Shown here in pieces: positions 63,801-64,000 of a stretch of 64,000 nucleotides of DNA (positions are counted from its first letter, which is position 1; every line of letters starts with the position of its first letter). This DNA comes from CAYMAZ01 sp964526285 (GTDB taxonomy: Bacteria > Bacteroidota > Bacteroidia > Bacteroidales > DTU049), in contig CAZGIW010000004.1 of NCBI GenBank assembly GCA_964526285.1, forward strand, positions 33,350 to 97,349, read 5' to 3'. The position numbers and the translations under genes are program-made. The notes beneath the pieces are model-generated. The model did no database searches. It worked only from the letters and a program-made list of their open reading frames with translations, and had not been told where the DNA came from.

Positions 63801-64000
63801 ACTCAATGCTTCTTCCACAGCAATTTGTGAAGGCGAAGATGTTACTCTTACTGCAGGTGGTGGCAATTCATATGTGTGGAGCCCATCAGGAAGTGGGACT
63901 TCGCATGTGGTTTCTCCAACAACCACAACCACATGGAATGTGACTGGAACAGATGCAAACAACTGTAGTAATACAGCACAAGTAACCATCAACGTTTCGT
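60895..64000 (+). CDS. Third secreted DUF7948/propeller paralogue, 3' end outside window
   Basis: The frame is open from the ATG at 60895 (or 60889) to the window end, giving more than 1035 residues. Signal peptide (MKKVLFYFTVFLIVC ... KAQ), then a DUF7948-like domain (FIHNNGQVLDVNED, SIVYKNVWEHIDMVFYQ) clearly related to the protein at 56292. Propeller-like repeats with LVWATYAGG, WGTWLGGPGTQQ and RQWATYWGD follow to about residue 735. From about 740 come Ig-like/PKD modules of ~80 residues (GDTTICAGTSVTI, SASICDGESISF, TAICEGEDVTL), one of which (about 63549-63780) is visibly richer in G and C. Whether it ends in a T9SS domain or the 77-residue module cannot be seen. Confidence 0.85.
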   Translation, partial: MKKVLFYFTVFLIVCMTHSAKAQFIHNNGQVLDVNEDFKPGVLYYYGINGDAMYFEQNRIVCVFSKHDVFDYSIYEGNQEAKDSIYKTLGRHTQRIDIEFLNSNPQVEVLSGDELPYYTNFYLNKRENIQNVKSYSSIVYKNVWEHIDMVFYQSEGGVKYDIVLHEEADINDIQIRYNGASGIEINNNTLKIKTLYRDIVEDIPLAFINGDENETVDVSYIVEGDIVRFSTDAKSYQTLTIDPVLVWATYFETATSDGSIDYDHNIADVDGNLFIWGVAWNTANDYPVVNPGGGAYIMNHVSNNGYLAKFNHNRELVWATYAGGSTDIDWSLGTGVMAVYGTTLHIVGDQWSSNAPKLNGGGFYYDISSTRPFWLRFNKDTGVMLHASNIGGHTSSYPSISISSTGLVSIIMSTYDFAVVHVVNRAGAYNQATNAGYVDLFFYLFNSSYTQIWGTWLGGPGTQQSANATFDSNNNIFFVAETTWLTGSDATTEKLVNPGGGAYYQTTYDAINLMLGKFTSAGVLYWHTMYGGNSRDGTRGSFGNGSRVYTHPTTNELLVTAGTQSTNLPLQVLTGAYNLTCPSYITGSGSTCSLIGSLILKFSNNGVRQWATYWGDGSGGCNLLYNAHFTDCDKFILGARSSSPSISYPGYYNQTTGQQAYLMQLNASTYAAEWASKIGINTGVPKIAYTPYQTRLYLSSVTSSQLETTVDPGGGAFYDDSFTGPHWGAYYITEFNIVPPPVLGDTTICAGTSVTINVTGGIGGNYEWYTSASGGTPFHTGSSYTTPVLNNTVTYYVSSSDGTCISDRTPITITVVPGPSLSINPSSASICDGESISFTVSGATTYQWSHSLGSGSTQNVSPSSTTTYTVTGSDGGCSSTAQITINVSPGYDATINPVSPVCANAAPFNFTAADPGGTWSGTGITNTTNGTFNPSTAGPGTYTITYGIPGPCGDTATTQITVHALPTVTLNASSTAICEGEDVTLTAGGGNSYVWSPSGSGTSHVVSPTTTTTWNVTGTDANNCSNTAQVTINVS

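Noticed and set aside
60895..64000. Suspected frameshifted or broken gene at the window end
   Set aside because: Reading frame 1 stays open at all points I checked from 60895 to the end; the gene simply lacks a stop within the window.

Overview
The window looks like a draft or metagenome scaffold from a member of the Bacteroidota. The DNA is AT-rich. Seven secreted proteins end in a type IX secretion system (T9SS) type A sorting domain, and at least seventeen genes have a Bacteroidota-type -7 box (TAnnTTTG) at a sensible distance from the start codon. Other markers are an ABC-F ATPase, FloA, DusB and a Bacteroidota-style glutamine synthetase. A run of exactly 100 N (19704-19803) is a scaffold gap. 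I saw no tRNA, rRNA or CRISPR array.

Layout. 1-9.5 kb: a partial RCC1/Ig-like T9SS cargo protein, a CapA-family protein, and a 1730-residue T9SS protein made mostly of about a dozen tandem ~85-residue PKD-like repeats. 9.6-21.9 kb: housekeeping and metabolism (isoaspartyl dipeptidase, glutamine synthetase, secreted subtilase, Usp-like protein, ABC-F, DusB, CPBP protease), interrupted at 18.2-19.9 kb by a repeat-rich island holding an IS200-like/REP-associated transposase. 22.5-25.7 kb: another T9SS protein with LamG-like and PKD modules. 25.9-45.7 kb: a surface polysaccharide cluster with LegB/LegC-type nucleotide-sugar enzymes, an ATP-grasp ligase, a PglD-type acyltransferase, a PtmE-like CBS-nucleotidyltransferase, glycosyltransferases, a glucuronyl C5-epimerase homologue, methyltransferases, a Wzx-like flippase, a glycosyltransferase fused to a WbpG/PseA amidotransferase, an asparagine synthase and a Wzy/EpsG-like membrane protein. 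46.1-54.4 kb: FloA, T9SS hydrolase, WbuC cupin, C10 cysteine protease, choice-of-anchor L protein, MntP-like protein and free-methionine-R-sulfoxide reductase. 54.6-64 kb: an operon-like run of four secreted proteins, one S74 endosialidase-chaperone protein followed by three beta-propeller-like paralogues, the last running off the window.

The most unusual signals are as follows. (1) A family of short hairpins with different stems but a fixed TTYA/TRAA tetraloop surrounds the transposase; loop polarity flips from one side of the gene to the other, and a transposase-less copy with the same hairpin order lies at 2684-2885. (2) Two of the tandem secreted paralogues share a 77-residue C-terminal module (50 identities, no gaps by my count) that ends both proteins at the same residue and is not a type A sorting domain. 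(3) The sugar cluster starts like a legionaminic-acid pathway but lacks the sialic-acid-type enzymes in view, and carries an ATP-grasp enzyme and a glycosyltransferase-amidotransferase fusion instead.

The glycan genes probably build and export one decorated polysaccharide: sugar activation and amino-sugar formation come first, then assembly, uronate epimerisation, flipping and polymerisation. No T9SS machinery genes are in the window, so cargo export must rely on genes elsewhere.
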